A DNA stretch of 7,653 bases, taken from contig CAIYFF010000405.1 of assembly GCA_903925435.1 (NCBI GenBank), positions 1 to 7,653 of the forward strand, in the 5' to 3' direction. The position numbers were made by a program, and so were the translations under genes. The DNA is from an uncultured Planctomycetota bacterium. GTDB lineage: Bacteria > Planctomycetota > UBA1135 > UBA2386. Within the stretch, counting starts at the first letter, position 1. Each line of letters starts with the position of its first letter. This document shows, in pieces, positions 1-5,874 of this stretch. Below the pieces are notes generated by a model that made no database searches, was not told where the DNA came from, and saw only the letters and a list, made by a program, of their open reading frames with translations.

Positions 1-170
1 ACCTCGCCCTTGCAGATGCCGTGGAAGTGGCGCTTCACGGCGTCGACGGTGAGGGCCTTCTTGATGAGTTCGTAGTCGGCCTTCGTCTTCACGAAGATGC
101 CGACGTTGCTGCCGTCGCCCTTGTCGCCGCTGCGAGCCCAGGCAAACGAAGAGAGCTTCACCTTCGCCAT
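1..170 (-). CDS. AtuA-related small protein, partial (C-terminus beyond left edge)
   Basis: The first 56 codons are visible; the 3' end lies outside the window. The N-terminus reads MAKVKLSSFAWARSGDKG and continues with a GDGSNVGIF stretch. This ARSGDKGD/SNVGI signature is what I know from the C-terminal domain of AtuA-family (DUF1446) proteins and from the roughly 100-residue stand-alone AtuA-related proteins. The start is well supported. Its ATG overlaps the TGA of the upstream AtuA gene as TGATG, and a GGAGGTGA Shine-Dalgarno sits 7 nt upstream (GGAGG at 178-182), so translation is probably coupled and the two products probably form one complex. In the longer AtuA proteins this domain is fused to the main one; here it is a separate gene. 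Biochemical activity is unknown. The family call is fairly sure; the role in terpene use is only inherited from the family name. Confidence 0.82.
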   Translation of the reverse strand, partial: MAKVKLSSFAWARSGDKGDGSNVGIFVKTKADYELIKKALTVDAVKRHFHGICKGE

Positions 171-1531
171 CACGTCACCTCCACGCGAACGCGCGTCTTG
201 ACCTGGTCCTTCTGCAGCAGCGCCGGCCAGTAGCCGACGATGTCGGTCGCCTTCGGGCGGCCGCCGGCAAAGCCGGTGACGCCTGGCGGGCCGCTCGTGA
301 CGAGCGGCACGATCTCCATGCCGAAGCGATCGACCTTGTCCTCGTCGTTGCACTTCACGCCCATGCGCAGCACGACCTCCGGCGGGTCCGTCGGCTTCGC
401 GATGCCTTCGTGGCAGACGCCGGCGCCGACGATCTCGACGATCTTCTCGTGTTCTTCGAACGTGCAGCCGTCGAGGGCGAGACGGCCCCAGACGATGTCG
501 GCGCACAACTTGGCCTTCGCGACCGCGTCGGGACCGCTGACCGTCAGCTGGCCCGTGGTCTTGAAGCCGTTCTGGTAGCTGATCGAGACCTTGTAGGTCG
601 GGGTCGCGGGGCCGCCCTTGATGCCAGACAACCGCACGCGGTCCTTGCCGACTTCTTCGATCTTCGCGCTCGTGAAGTCCGCGGTGCAGTCCGGGCCGAG
701 GTAGCGGTTGGGATCACCCATCTCGTAGAGCAGCTGCGAGATCACGGTCTCGCGGTTCACGAGGCCGCCGGTGCCTTCGTGCTTCGTCACGACGAACGAG
801 CCGTCGGGGCTCGCTTCGATCACCGGATAGCCGATGCGGACGAAGTCCTTCACGTCGCGCCAGCCGGTGAAGTTGCCGCCGGTGCACTGCGCGCCGCACT
901 CGGCGATGTGGCCGGCCATCGTGCCCGCCGCGAGCTTGTCGAAGTCCTGCGGACCCCAACCGAACTCGTGGATCATCGGTCCGGCGACGAGCGCCGGATC
1001 GGTGAGGCGGCCGCCGATGACGATCTGCGCGCCTTGGCGCAGGCATTCGGCGACGGCGAACGCGCCGATGTAGACGTTGGCCGACAGGATGCGGCTCTGG
1101 ACCTCGGACAACGCGCGGCCGTCGTCCATGTTCGCGAGCATGTGGCCCGACTGCAGCAGTTCGGGGATGCGCGTCAGGATGTCGTCGCCCTCGATGATGC
1201 CGACCTTGAGGCCCTTGATGCCCTGCTTCTTCGCGAGGTCGAGCACGGCGTCGAGGCACGCGCCCGGGTTCACGCCGCCGGCGTTGGCGATGACCTTGAT
1301 GCCCTTCTGGTGCACCTCGGGCAGCACGCGCGACAGCATCGCGACGAAGTCCGTGGCGTAGCCCGCCTTCGGATTCCGCCCCTTGAGCTTCTGCATGATG
1401 CTCATGGTGACTTCGGCGAGGTAGTCGAGCGCCAGATAGTCGAGGGGGCCTTCGCGGACGAGACGCACAGGGCCGAGGATCGAGTCGCCCCAGAAGCCCT
1501 GGCCGTAGCCGATGAGAACCTTGTCGCGCAT
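170..1531 (-). CDS. AtuA family protein (acyclic terpene utilization, DUF1446)
   Basis: This is a 453-residue protein carrying the whole AtuA/DUF1446 main domain. Visible family-like segments are IGYGQGFWGDS at residues 7-17, DYLALDYLAEVTM just after residue 30, NAGGVNPGACLDAV near residue 85, VGIIEGDDIL near 110, a GGRLTDPALV stretch near 175, and a Gly/Cys-rich GHIAECGAQCTGGNF segment near 210. AtuA was named from the Pseudomonas acyclic terpene (citronellol/geraniol) cluster, where its exact reaction was never settled. Homologues also occur beside acyl-CoA carboxylase and hydratase genes, so a role in branched or terpenoid acyl-CoA breakdown is an inference. No signal peptide or membrane segment is seen, so it is probably cytoplasmic. 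It overlaps the downstream small partner by one base. No Shine-Dalgarno is visible before the ATG, but the IGYGQGFWGDS motif lies so close to the N-terminus that a later start is unlikely. Confidence 0.88.
   Translation of the reverse strand: MRDKVLIGYGQGFWGDSILGPVRLVREGPLDYLALDYLAEVTMSIMQKLKGRNPKAGYATDFVAMLSRVLPEVHQKGIKVIANAGGVNPGACLDAVLDLAKKQGIKGLKVGIIEGDDILTRIPELLQSGHMLANMDDGRALSEVQSRILSANVYIGAFAVAECLRQGAQIVIGGRLTDPALVAGPMIHEFGWGPQDFDKLAAGTMAGHIAECGAQCTGGNFTGWRDVKDFVRIGYPVIEASPDGSFVVTKHEGTGGLVNRETVISQLLYEMGDPNRYLGPDCTADFTSAKIEEVGKDRVRLSGIKGGPATPTYKVSISYQNGFKTTGQLTVSGPDAVAKAKLCADIVWGRLALDGCTFEEHEKIVEIVGAGVCHEGIAKPTDPPEVVLRMGVKCNDEDKVDRFGMEIVPLVTSGPPGVTGFAGGRPKATDIVGYWPALLQKDQVKTRVRVEVT
175..182 (-). 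promoter_or_regulatory. Strong ribosome binding site inside the end of the AtuA gene
   Basis: Read on the minus strand, GGAGGTGA lies within the last codons of the AtuA gene. GGAGG ends 7 nt before the ATG at 170-168. It fixes the start of the small downstream partner and supports translational coupling across the TGATG overlap. Confidence 0.75.
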
Positions 1532-1636
1532 GTTGGAGGCCGAGCAGGATAGCGGGGGGAGCCCCGGATTCCCCAGGCGCAGCCGCTACGTCGCATTCCT
1601 TTCGCCCGGTGGCGGTGGTGCCAATGTGTGGCGGCC

Positions 1637-1675
1637 GGAGTCCGCCTCAGTATGATCCTGTGACGGCGGATCTCC
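1637..1675 (+). promoter_or_regulatory. Candidate promoter/operator of the small lipoprotein gene
   Basis: A -10-like TATGAT (1651-1656) lies 40 nt before the lipoprotein ATG. No convincing -35 is seen at the usual spacing. The hexamer sits inside an imperfect inverted repeat. The left arm GGAGTCCGCC (1637-1646) pairs with the right arm GGCGGATCTCC (1665-1675), with one extra base in the right arm. A repressor or activator site overlapping the promoter is a reasonable reading. GC-rich DNA also produces such repeats by chance, so this is a weak call. Confidence 0.3.
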
Positions 1676-1696
1676 CCGTGCACTTGGACCATTGCC

Positions 1697-2050
1697 ATGA
1701 ACAACAACCTCCGCAACCTCCTCGCCGTCGGCATCGCGGCGGCCCTTTCCACCGCCTGCGCCGCGGGCCCGCACCAGTTGGCCCGCACGGTCGACGACTG
1801 GGACAACCGGCTCTACGTCCAAACCCCCGTGATGAACGGCGTGCTGTACGTGGTGCCGGTGATTCCGTTGCTCACGGTGTGCGCGGCGCTCGGTGACTTC
1901 TTCATCACGGATGCCGCGTGCTTCTGGTTCGACGACGCGTGGGACGGCCACGGCACCGCGTTCCAGCACCTCAAGGTCGAACCGACCGACGGCCAGCTGC
2001 AGAGCCTGATGATCGAGGGCTCTGGCTGGATGGCGATCCAGGACAAGTGA
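1697..2050 (+). CDS. Small DUF3332-like lipoprotein
   Basis: This 117-residue protein begins with a signal peptide: MNNNLRN, a hydrophobic stretch rich in Ala, then L-S-T-A-C with Cys21. That fits the relaxed lipobox rule, so the mature protein is probably lipid-anchored at Cys21. The mature part has a D-W-D-N segment near residue 34 and a hydrophobic stretch at about 48-70 (NGVLYVVPVIPLL), followed by an acidic/aromatic D-A-A-C-F-W-F-D-D segment. The order of a Trp-Asn-like motif, a proline-containing hydrophobic stretch, then Asp and Phe-Trp recalls DUF3332 lipoproteins, whose function is unknown. The similarity is from memory and not close. The gene is divergent from the AtuA gene and convergent with the membrane protein gene. 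No good Shine-Dalgarno precedes the ATG. It is followed 4 nt after its stop by a perfect 8-bp hairpin. Confidence 0.72.
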   Translation: MNNNLRNLLAVGIAAALSTACAAGPHQLARTVDDWDNRLYVQTPVMNGVLYVVPVIPLLTVCAALGDFFITDAACFWFDDAWDGHGTAFQHLKVEPTDGQLQSLMIEGSGWMAIQDK

Positions 2051-2053
2051 AAC

Positions 2054-2075
2054 GCGACCTCGCGTAGGAGGTCGC
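2054..2075 (+). terminator. GC hairpin after the lipoprotein gene
   Basis: The arms GCGACCTC (2054-2061) and GAGGTCGC (2068-2075) form a perfect 8-bp stem with a 6-nt loop, starting 4 nt after the lipoprotein stop codon. No T-run follows, so it is not a classic intrinsic terminator. It may stop polymerase with Rho or protect the 3' end. Confidence 0.5.
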
Positions 2076-2088
2076 CAGGCCACATGAC

Positions 2089-2111
2089 GCTGCGCGCGTG
2101 ATGCGCGCAGC
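2089..2111 (-). terminator. GC hairpin after the membrane protein gene
   Basis: The arms GCTGCGCGC (2089-2097) and GCGCGCAGC (2103-2111) form a perfect 9-bp stem with a 5-nt loop. It begins 8 nt after the stop codon of the minus-strand membrane protein gene. There is no T-run after it on the minus strand. It faces the hairpin of the convergent lipoprotein gene, so each gene end has its own stem. Confidence 0.5.
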
Positions 2112-2119
2112 CTTCTGGA

Positions 2120-3538
2120 TCAGCCCTTCTTCGCGGCAGCGCCCATGCGCTCGCGATCGGCGCCGCTGATCACCGTGGCGCCAGGGATGCCCGACAGATC
2201 GGGACCCTCGAAGCCTTCCGCAGCAGGTTGCTTTGCAACGGGCTGCTTCGGCTTGGCCGTGCGCGCAGCAGGCTGCGTGCCGACGTTCGCCGCAGTGGGC
2301 TTCGCCGCGGTTGGCTTTGCCGTCTGCGGGCGAGCTTGCGCAGGCTTCGGAGCGCGGCCTTCGATCTGTGCGGTAGGCACCGAGGGCTTCGGCGCCGGTT
2401 GGGCTGCAGTCGTCGGACGAACGGCGCGCGGTTGCGCAGCAGCTTGCGGCTTTGCTTGCGCAGTCGGAGCGACGCCAACCGGGCGCGCGCCGCGCATCGG
2501 CTTGTGCTGCGGAGCCTGTGCCACGCCGCGGGGCGTCGCAGCAAGTTGGACCAGCACGCCCAACCGTTCGCGGTGCGCATCGACAAACGTGCCGAGCACG
2601 CGCGCCGTGCCAAACGCAGGCAGAACCGACAGCGGGCCAACGATGGCGAGCTGGATCCACGGCGCGTTGCCGAGGGACGCGAGGAACGCGATGGCCGCCG
2701 GCAAGAACGCGAGCCAATACAGGCCTGCGATGCGCAGATAGCCACGGCTGCTGCTGATGCCGCGCACGATGGTGACGGGCGACAGCGCCGACATGTCGCC
2801 GCGATGCTGCCTCAGGATCAACGCCATCGGCGCCAAGAACATGCCGAGCAAGAGCGCCGGCAGCATCGACATCGACGGCACGCCCAGCATCAGCGCGACC
2901 ATGGCAGGCGCCACGAACGCGCCATACACGGCGAGATGGTCGAGCAAGAACCGCTTGCCCTCCTGCAGCGTTTCCGCAGCCGATGGCCACTCCGGCGGAT
3001 CGCTCTCGCCGTCCGCGCTGCGCAAGTAGACCTTGCGCGCAATCGCGCCAACAAGGCCAAGCACGCACAAGGATGGCGGAGCAGCAAGCGCAGCGAAGAG
3101 CCACGGCGAGCCGCCGGTCAGCATTCCGCCAGCGCTCACGAGGATCGGGAACGCGAGCATCGTCGACAGCGACGCTGCAGGCATGATGCCCTGCGCCATG
3201 TATTGCACGGCGTCGAGCGCATGCTCGCGCGCATCGGATGCCGCTGCCTCAGGCCCGCGCGCCGTGGCGCTGCGAGGCGACTCGGCTGCGGATGGAGCAT
3301 GGGCAAGAAGGCCGTGTCGCTTCAGTCGCGACGCTACGTGATCGCGCAGAGGTCCAGGCTCCATGCCGTCATGGACGCGCACTGCCTCGTCCTGATGGCC
3401 GAGCTGCAAGCAGATCTCGGCGAGCTCGCGGTAGACGTCCTGCGACGCCATTCCTCGTTCGACGGCGCGATGGAGCGATGCATAGCGCAGCTCCGGCGTC
3501 GCCTCTTCCTGCGGTGTTGCGATGTTCCCCAGTTCCAC
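2120..3538 (-). CDS. Polytopic membrane protein with TPR-like N-terminus and Ala/Pro/Lys-rich tail
   Basis: With a GTG start at 3538 the protein has 472 residues. Residues about 18-56 form a helical TPR-like unit (DVYRELAEICLQLGHQDEAV), then a charged linker. Six hydrophobic segments follow at about 123-142, 146-168, 202-220, 222-243, 267-287 and 294-316, arranged as three pairs. The last about 135 residues are low complexity (Ala, Pro, Lys, Gln, Thr, with a KPTAAKPTAAN repeat), ending in a more ordinary segment (GPDLSGIPGATVISGADRER). The even number of segments puts both ends on the same side, probably the cytoplasm. The start is chosen because AGGAG lies 6 nt before this GTG. An upstream in-frame GTG at 3640 would add 34 residues but has no Shine-Dalgarno. 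I do not recognise the family. The membrane part loosely resembles Yip1/DUF4013-type domains, and the function is unknown. Confidence 0.78.
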   Translation of the reverse strand: MELGNIATPQEEATPELRYASLHRAVERGMASQDVYRELAEICLQLGHQDEAVRVHDGMEPGPLRDHVASRLKRHGLLAHAPSAAESPRSATARGPEAAASDAREHALDAVQYMAQGIMPAASLSTMLAFPILVSAGGMLTGGSPWLFAALAAPPSLCVLGLVGAIARKVYLRSADGESDPPEWPSAAETLQEGKRFLLDHLAVYGAFVAPAMVALMLGVPSMSMLPALLLGMFLAPMALILRQHRGDMSALSPVTIVRGISSSRGYLRIAGLYWLAFLPAAIAFLASLGNAPWIQLAIVGPLSVLPAFGTARVLGTFVDAHRERLGVLVQLAATPRGVAQAPQHKPMRGARPVGVAPTAQAKPQAAAQPRAVRPTTAAQPAPKPSVPTAQIEGRAPKPAQARPQTAKPTAAKPTAANVGTQPAARTAKPKQPVAKQPAAEGFEGPDLSGIPGATVISGADRERMGAAAKKG

Positions 3539-3544
3539 GGTGCT

Positions 3545-3549
3545 CTCCT
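3545..3549 (-). promoter_or_regulatory. Ribosome binding site that sets the membrane protein start
   Basis: AGGAG on the minus strand lies 6 nt before the GTG at 3538-3536. The alternative in-frame GTG at 3640-3638 has no comparable site, so this one decides the shorter start. Confidence 0.65.
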
Positions 3550-3707
3550 GATCTTCCTTGTCGAGATTGCCACCAGTGTTTCGGCTCGCCGAGCGGGCAT
3601 CTTGACGCAGTGCGTCTCGCGGCGGGATCGGGTCGCGCACGCTGCGTTGCGATCTGCATCAAGGCGCGCATGGCCCCGCGTCGATCTGTGCGTTCGAGGA
3701 TCGGCTC

Positions 3708-4865
3708 ATGGCATCGACGTTGCGCGCACTCGTTTGCATCTCACTTCTCGCCATGTCGTGTGGCGCGCAGAACGTCACCGTGCCCGCGGTCCTCAACGGT
3801 CTCGAAGGGGGATCTGCCACGAGCATCCCGTTCGGCACCAACCAGCCTGTGCGCGTGCAATACGTCTACGACGCAGAAGAGCTGCCTTGGACCGGGCCGC
3901 GAGCGATCACGCGCGTTTCGCTCCGCGCGGACAACGCCGAACCTGGCGTGACGACGTTTGCGCAGAAGGGCTACGTGTTCGTCACGATGCTGCTGTCGAC
4001 CACGTCGTTGCGCGCAGGCGAGACGACCGCCACCTACGCGGACAACTACGGCGCCGACGCGATGGTCGTGCTCGACAACGTGCCGATGCTGCTGCCCGCG
4101 CAGTCAGCTGTGCTGGGCGCGCGCGCGGCCAACATCGACTTCGTGCTGCCGCAGCCATGGGCCTATGGCATGACGCCGATGCGCCCCAACGTGCCTGCGC
4201 CGCGCAATCTGCTCGTCGAGTTGCGCATCCATTCGCAACCAACCGGCGTCTATCGCATCGACAACGTCGGCTCGTGCTCCAGCTCGCCCGTGCAGTTCGG
4301 ATCGCTCGGGCCAGCATGCGCGTCGAGCGGGCTGCAGTTGCAACTCCAGCCTGGCGCATCGCTGCTGGCTGGCTCGACGTTCACGTGGACGATCCGCAAC
4401 GTCGTGCCAAACGGGCCCACGCTGCTGTTCGTCGCAACGCAGCAACAGCCGCTCCTGTTCGGCGCGCCGACGCTGCCGATCCCCGTGCCGCTGTTTGATG
4501 CGACCAATCCGCTGTCACCCAACGCGGCTCTCGCGCAGATCGCGCCAGAGCTTCGCTACGGCGCGCCCGATTGCTTCATCAACGTGCAGCCCGAGGTGTC
4601 GTTGTTTGCGCTCGCGGACGCCGCCGGCAATGCGGCGATGAGCGTGTCGCTGCCAGCGGACCGGGGCCTCGTCGGCGCTTCGGTCTACGCGCAGGCCGTC
4701 GGTTACTCGCAGACCGCAAATCCGATGCAGATCGTCACCAGCATCGGCCAGCAGTCCACCGTGTGCGGCCCTCTCGGCGTGGCGCGCATCTACAACTTCG
4801 GCAGCGTGACGGCGACGGTCGGCCAGCGCTCGCTCGGCCAAGGCGCGGTGCTCGAGTTCTACTGA
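3708..4865 (+). CDS. Secreted protein of unknown function (planctomycete-like family)
   Basis: This 385-residue protein starts with a signal peptide (MASTLRALVCISLLAMSCGA). L-A-M-S-C18 fits a relaxed lipobox, but cleavage by signal peptidase I after Ala20 is equally possible. The mature part is rich in short beta-type stretches. A first domain (about 22-175) holds SIPFGTNQPVRVQYVYDA and DNYGADAMVVLDNVPM. A second (about 180-345) holds spaced Cys residues (GSCSSS, GPACASSG, APDCFINV) and a segment like AGNAAMSVSLPADRGLVGASVYAQA. That layout matches my memory of abundant planctomycete secreted proteins that end in a repeated beta domain with the text 'P..L.G...Y.QA'. No enzyme motif is seen; a surface or extracellular role is an inference. 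The start is supported by GAGGA (3696-3700) 7 nt before the ATG. It is divergent from the membrane protein gene. It could share a transcript with ispH, but a palindrome lies between them. Confidence 0.82.
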   Translation: MASTLRALVCISLLAMSCGAQNVTVPAVLNGLEGGSATSIPFGTNQPVRVQYVYDAEELPWTGPRAITRVSLRADNAEPGVTTFAQKGYVFVTMLLSTTSLRAGETTATYADNYGADAMVVLDNVPMLLPAQSAVLGARAANIDFVLPQPWAYGMTPMRPNVPAPRNLLVELRIHSQPTGVYRIDNVGSCSSSPVQFGSLGPACASSGLQLQLQPGASLLAGSTFTWTIRNVVPNGPTLLFVATQQQPLLFGAPTLPIPVPLFDATNPLSPNAALAQIAPELRYGAPDCFINVQPEVSLFALADAAGNAAMSVSLPADRGLVGASVYAQAVGYSQTANPMQIVTSIGQQSTVCGPLGVARIYNFGSVTATVGQRSLGQGAVLEFY

Positions 4866-4874
4866 TCTGACGGG

Positions 4875-4890
4875 GCTCTGCGCGCAGAGC
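4875..4890 (+). terminator. Perfect 16-bp palindrome after the secreted protein gene
   Basis: GCTCTGCGCGCAGAGC is its own reverse complement and begins 9 nt after the stop codon. As RNA it folds into a 6-bp stem with a CGCG loop. No T-run follows. It may end the upstream transcript; a protein-binding site in front of ispH (50 nt upstream of its ATG) is the alternative. Confidence 0.45.
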
Positions 4891-4940
4891 TTCGCCGCGC
4901 TTGCCGCCGCGGGGTCGTTGGCCGACACTCCCCGCCCCCC

Positions 4941-5861
4941 ATGAAGGTCCTCCTCTGCCGCCCGCGCGGCTTCTGTGCTGGCGTCGAACGCGCGATCGAG
5001 ACCGTCGAACGCGCGCTGGCCAAGTTCGGTCGGCCGGTCTACGTCCGCCACGAGATCGTCCACAACAAGGTCGTCGTCCAGGACCTCGTGCAGAAGGGCG
5101 CGGTGTTCGTCGATCACCTCGAGGACGTGCCGACCGGCAGCCACGTGATCTTCTCGGCGCACGGCGTTGCGCCGGACGTGTTCGCGCAGGCGAAGCGCTT
5201 CAACCTGAACTCGATCGACGCCACCTGCCCGCTCGTGACCAAGGTGCACGTCGAAGCCAAGCGCTTCGATCGCCAAGGCATGACCATCCTGCTGATCGGG
5301 CACGAGGACCATGTCGAAGTCGAAGGCGTCGTCGGTGAAGCGCCGCAGCGCACGATCGTCGTCGCGACGGCCGAAGAGGCCGAGCAAGTGCAGGTGCCGG
5401 ATCCAGACAAGGTCGCGGTGCTCACGCAGACGACGTTGTCGGTGGACGAGGCGATGCGCGTGATGAGCGTGCTGAAGCGCCGCTTCCCCAAGTTGCATTC
5501 GCCGCGCAAGGAAGACATCTGCTACGCGACGACGAACCGTCAGATGGCGGTCAAGGCGCTGCGCGGCAAGGTCGACGTCTGGCTCGTCATCGGCGACAAG
5601 ATGAGCAGCAACAGCAATCGCTTGCGCGAGATCGGCGCCGACTCAGGCGTGCCTGCGTATCTCGTGCTGCAAGCTAGCGAGATCGATCCAGCCTGGCTCA
5701 TCGGCAAGCAATCGATCGGCATCACGTCGGGCGCGAGCACGCCCGAGAGCAGCGTCGCTGCCGTGGTGGATCGCCTTCGCGCGCTCGGCGCGACGTCGGT
5801 CGAAGAGGTCGAAGGCGAACGCGAGACGATCGAGTTCAGCCTGCCTCTCCAAGTGCGCTGA
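4941..5861 (+). CDS. ispH: 4-hydroxy-3-methylbut-2-enyl diphosphate reductase (IspH/LytB)
   Basis: IspH catalyses the last step of the MEP pathway: reductive dehydroxylation of HMBPP to IPP and DMAPP, using a [4Fe-4S] cluster in the cytoplasm. The 306-residue length is normal. The three cluster cysteines are present: Cys12 (PRGFCAGV), Cys96 (DATCPLV) and Cys194 (EDICYATTNRQ). Other active-site elements are His41 (HEIVHNK), His74 (SAHGV), His124 and Glu126 (GHEDHVEVEG), TQTTLSVDE at 162-170, SSNSNRL near 222-228 and the TSGASTPE segment near 262-269. The residue between His124 and Glu126 is Val where most homologues I recall have Pro. No Shine-Dalgarno is visible; the ATG is preceded by a C-rich run. 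It is followed after 13 bp by nadE, with which it probably forms an operon. Confidence 0.97.
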   Translation: MKVLLCRPRGFCAGVERAIETVERALAKFGRPVYVRHEIVHNKVVVQDLVQKGAVFVDHLEDVPTGSHVIFSAHGVAPDVFAQAKRFNLNSIDATCPLVTKVHVEAKRFDRQGMTILLIGHEDHVEVEGVVGEAPQRTIVVATAEEAEQVQVPDPDKVAVLTQTTLSVDEAMRVMSVLKRRFPKLHSPRKEDICYATTNRQMAVKALRGKVDVWLVIGDKMSSNSNRLREIGADSGVPAYLVLQASEIDPAWLIGKQSIGITSGASTPESSVAAVVDRLRALGATSVEEVEGERETIEFSLPLQVR

Positions 5862-5874
5862 ACGGAGTCATTCG

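Noticed and set aside
410..1552. A 380-codon plus-strand frame opposite the AtuA gene
   Set aside because: The composition is Arg/Asp/Ala/Val-rich without motifs, and the opposite strand carries a clear AtuA domain throughout.
2286..2325. Short repeated DNA in the region encoding the KPTAAKPTAAN tail
   Set aside because: The two copies differ at synonymous positions and are explained by the low-complexity protein tail, not by a separate DNA repeat element.
1971..3104. A 377-codon minus-strand frame overlapping the membrane protein in another frame
   Set aside because: It crosses both terminator-like hairpins and the convergent gap and is rich in Arg, Ala and Cys. The overlapping frame has clear membrane segments and a good ribosome site.
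3601..3630. TTGACG at 3602-3607 as a -35 box for the secreted protein gene
   Set aside because: The sequence 17 bp downstream (3625-3630) does not resemble a -10 box, so no promoter is called in the 3539-3707 gap.
2228..4498. A 756-codon open frame on the plus strand across the membrane protein gene and into the secreted protein gene
   Set aside because: Its product is extremely Arg/Ala-rich with no recognisable motif, and it overlaps two better-supported genes. Long antisense frames are expected in GC-rich DNA.
4515..5498. A 327-codon minus-strand frame opposite ispH
   Set aside because: It runs opposite the conserved ispH gene, has no family motif, and its His/Asp/Arg-rich content is typical of a shadow frame.
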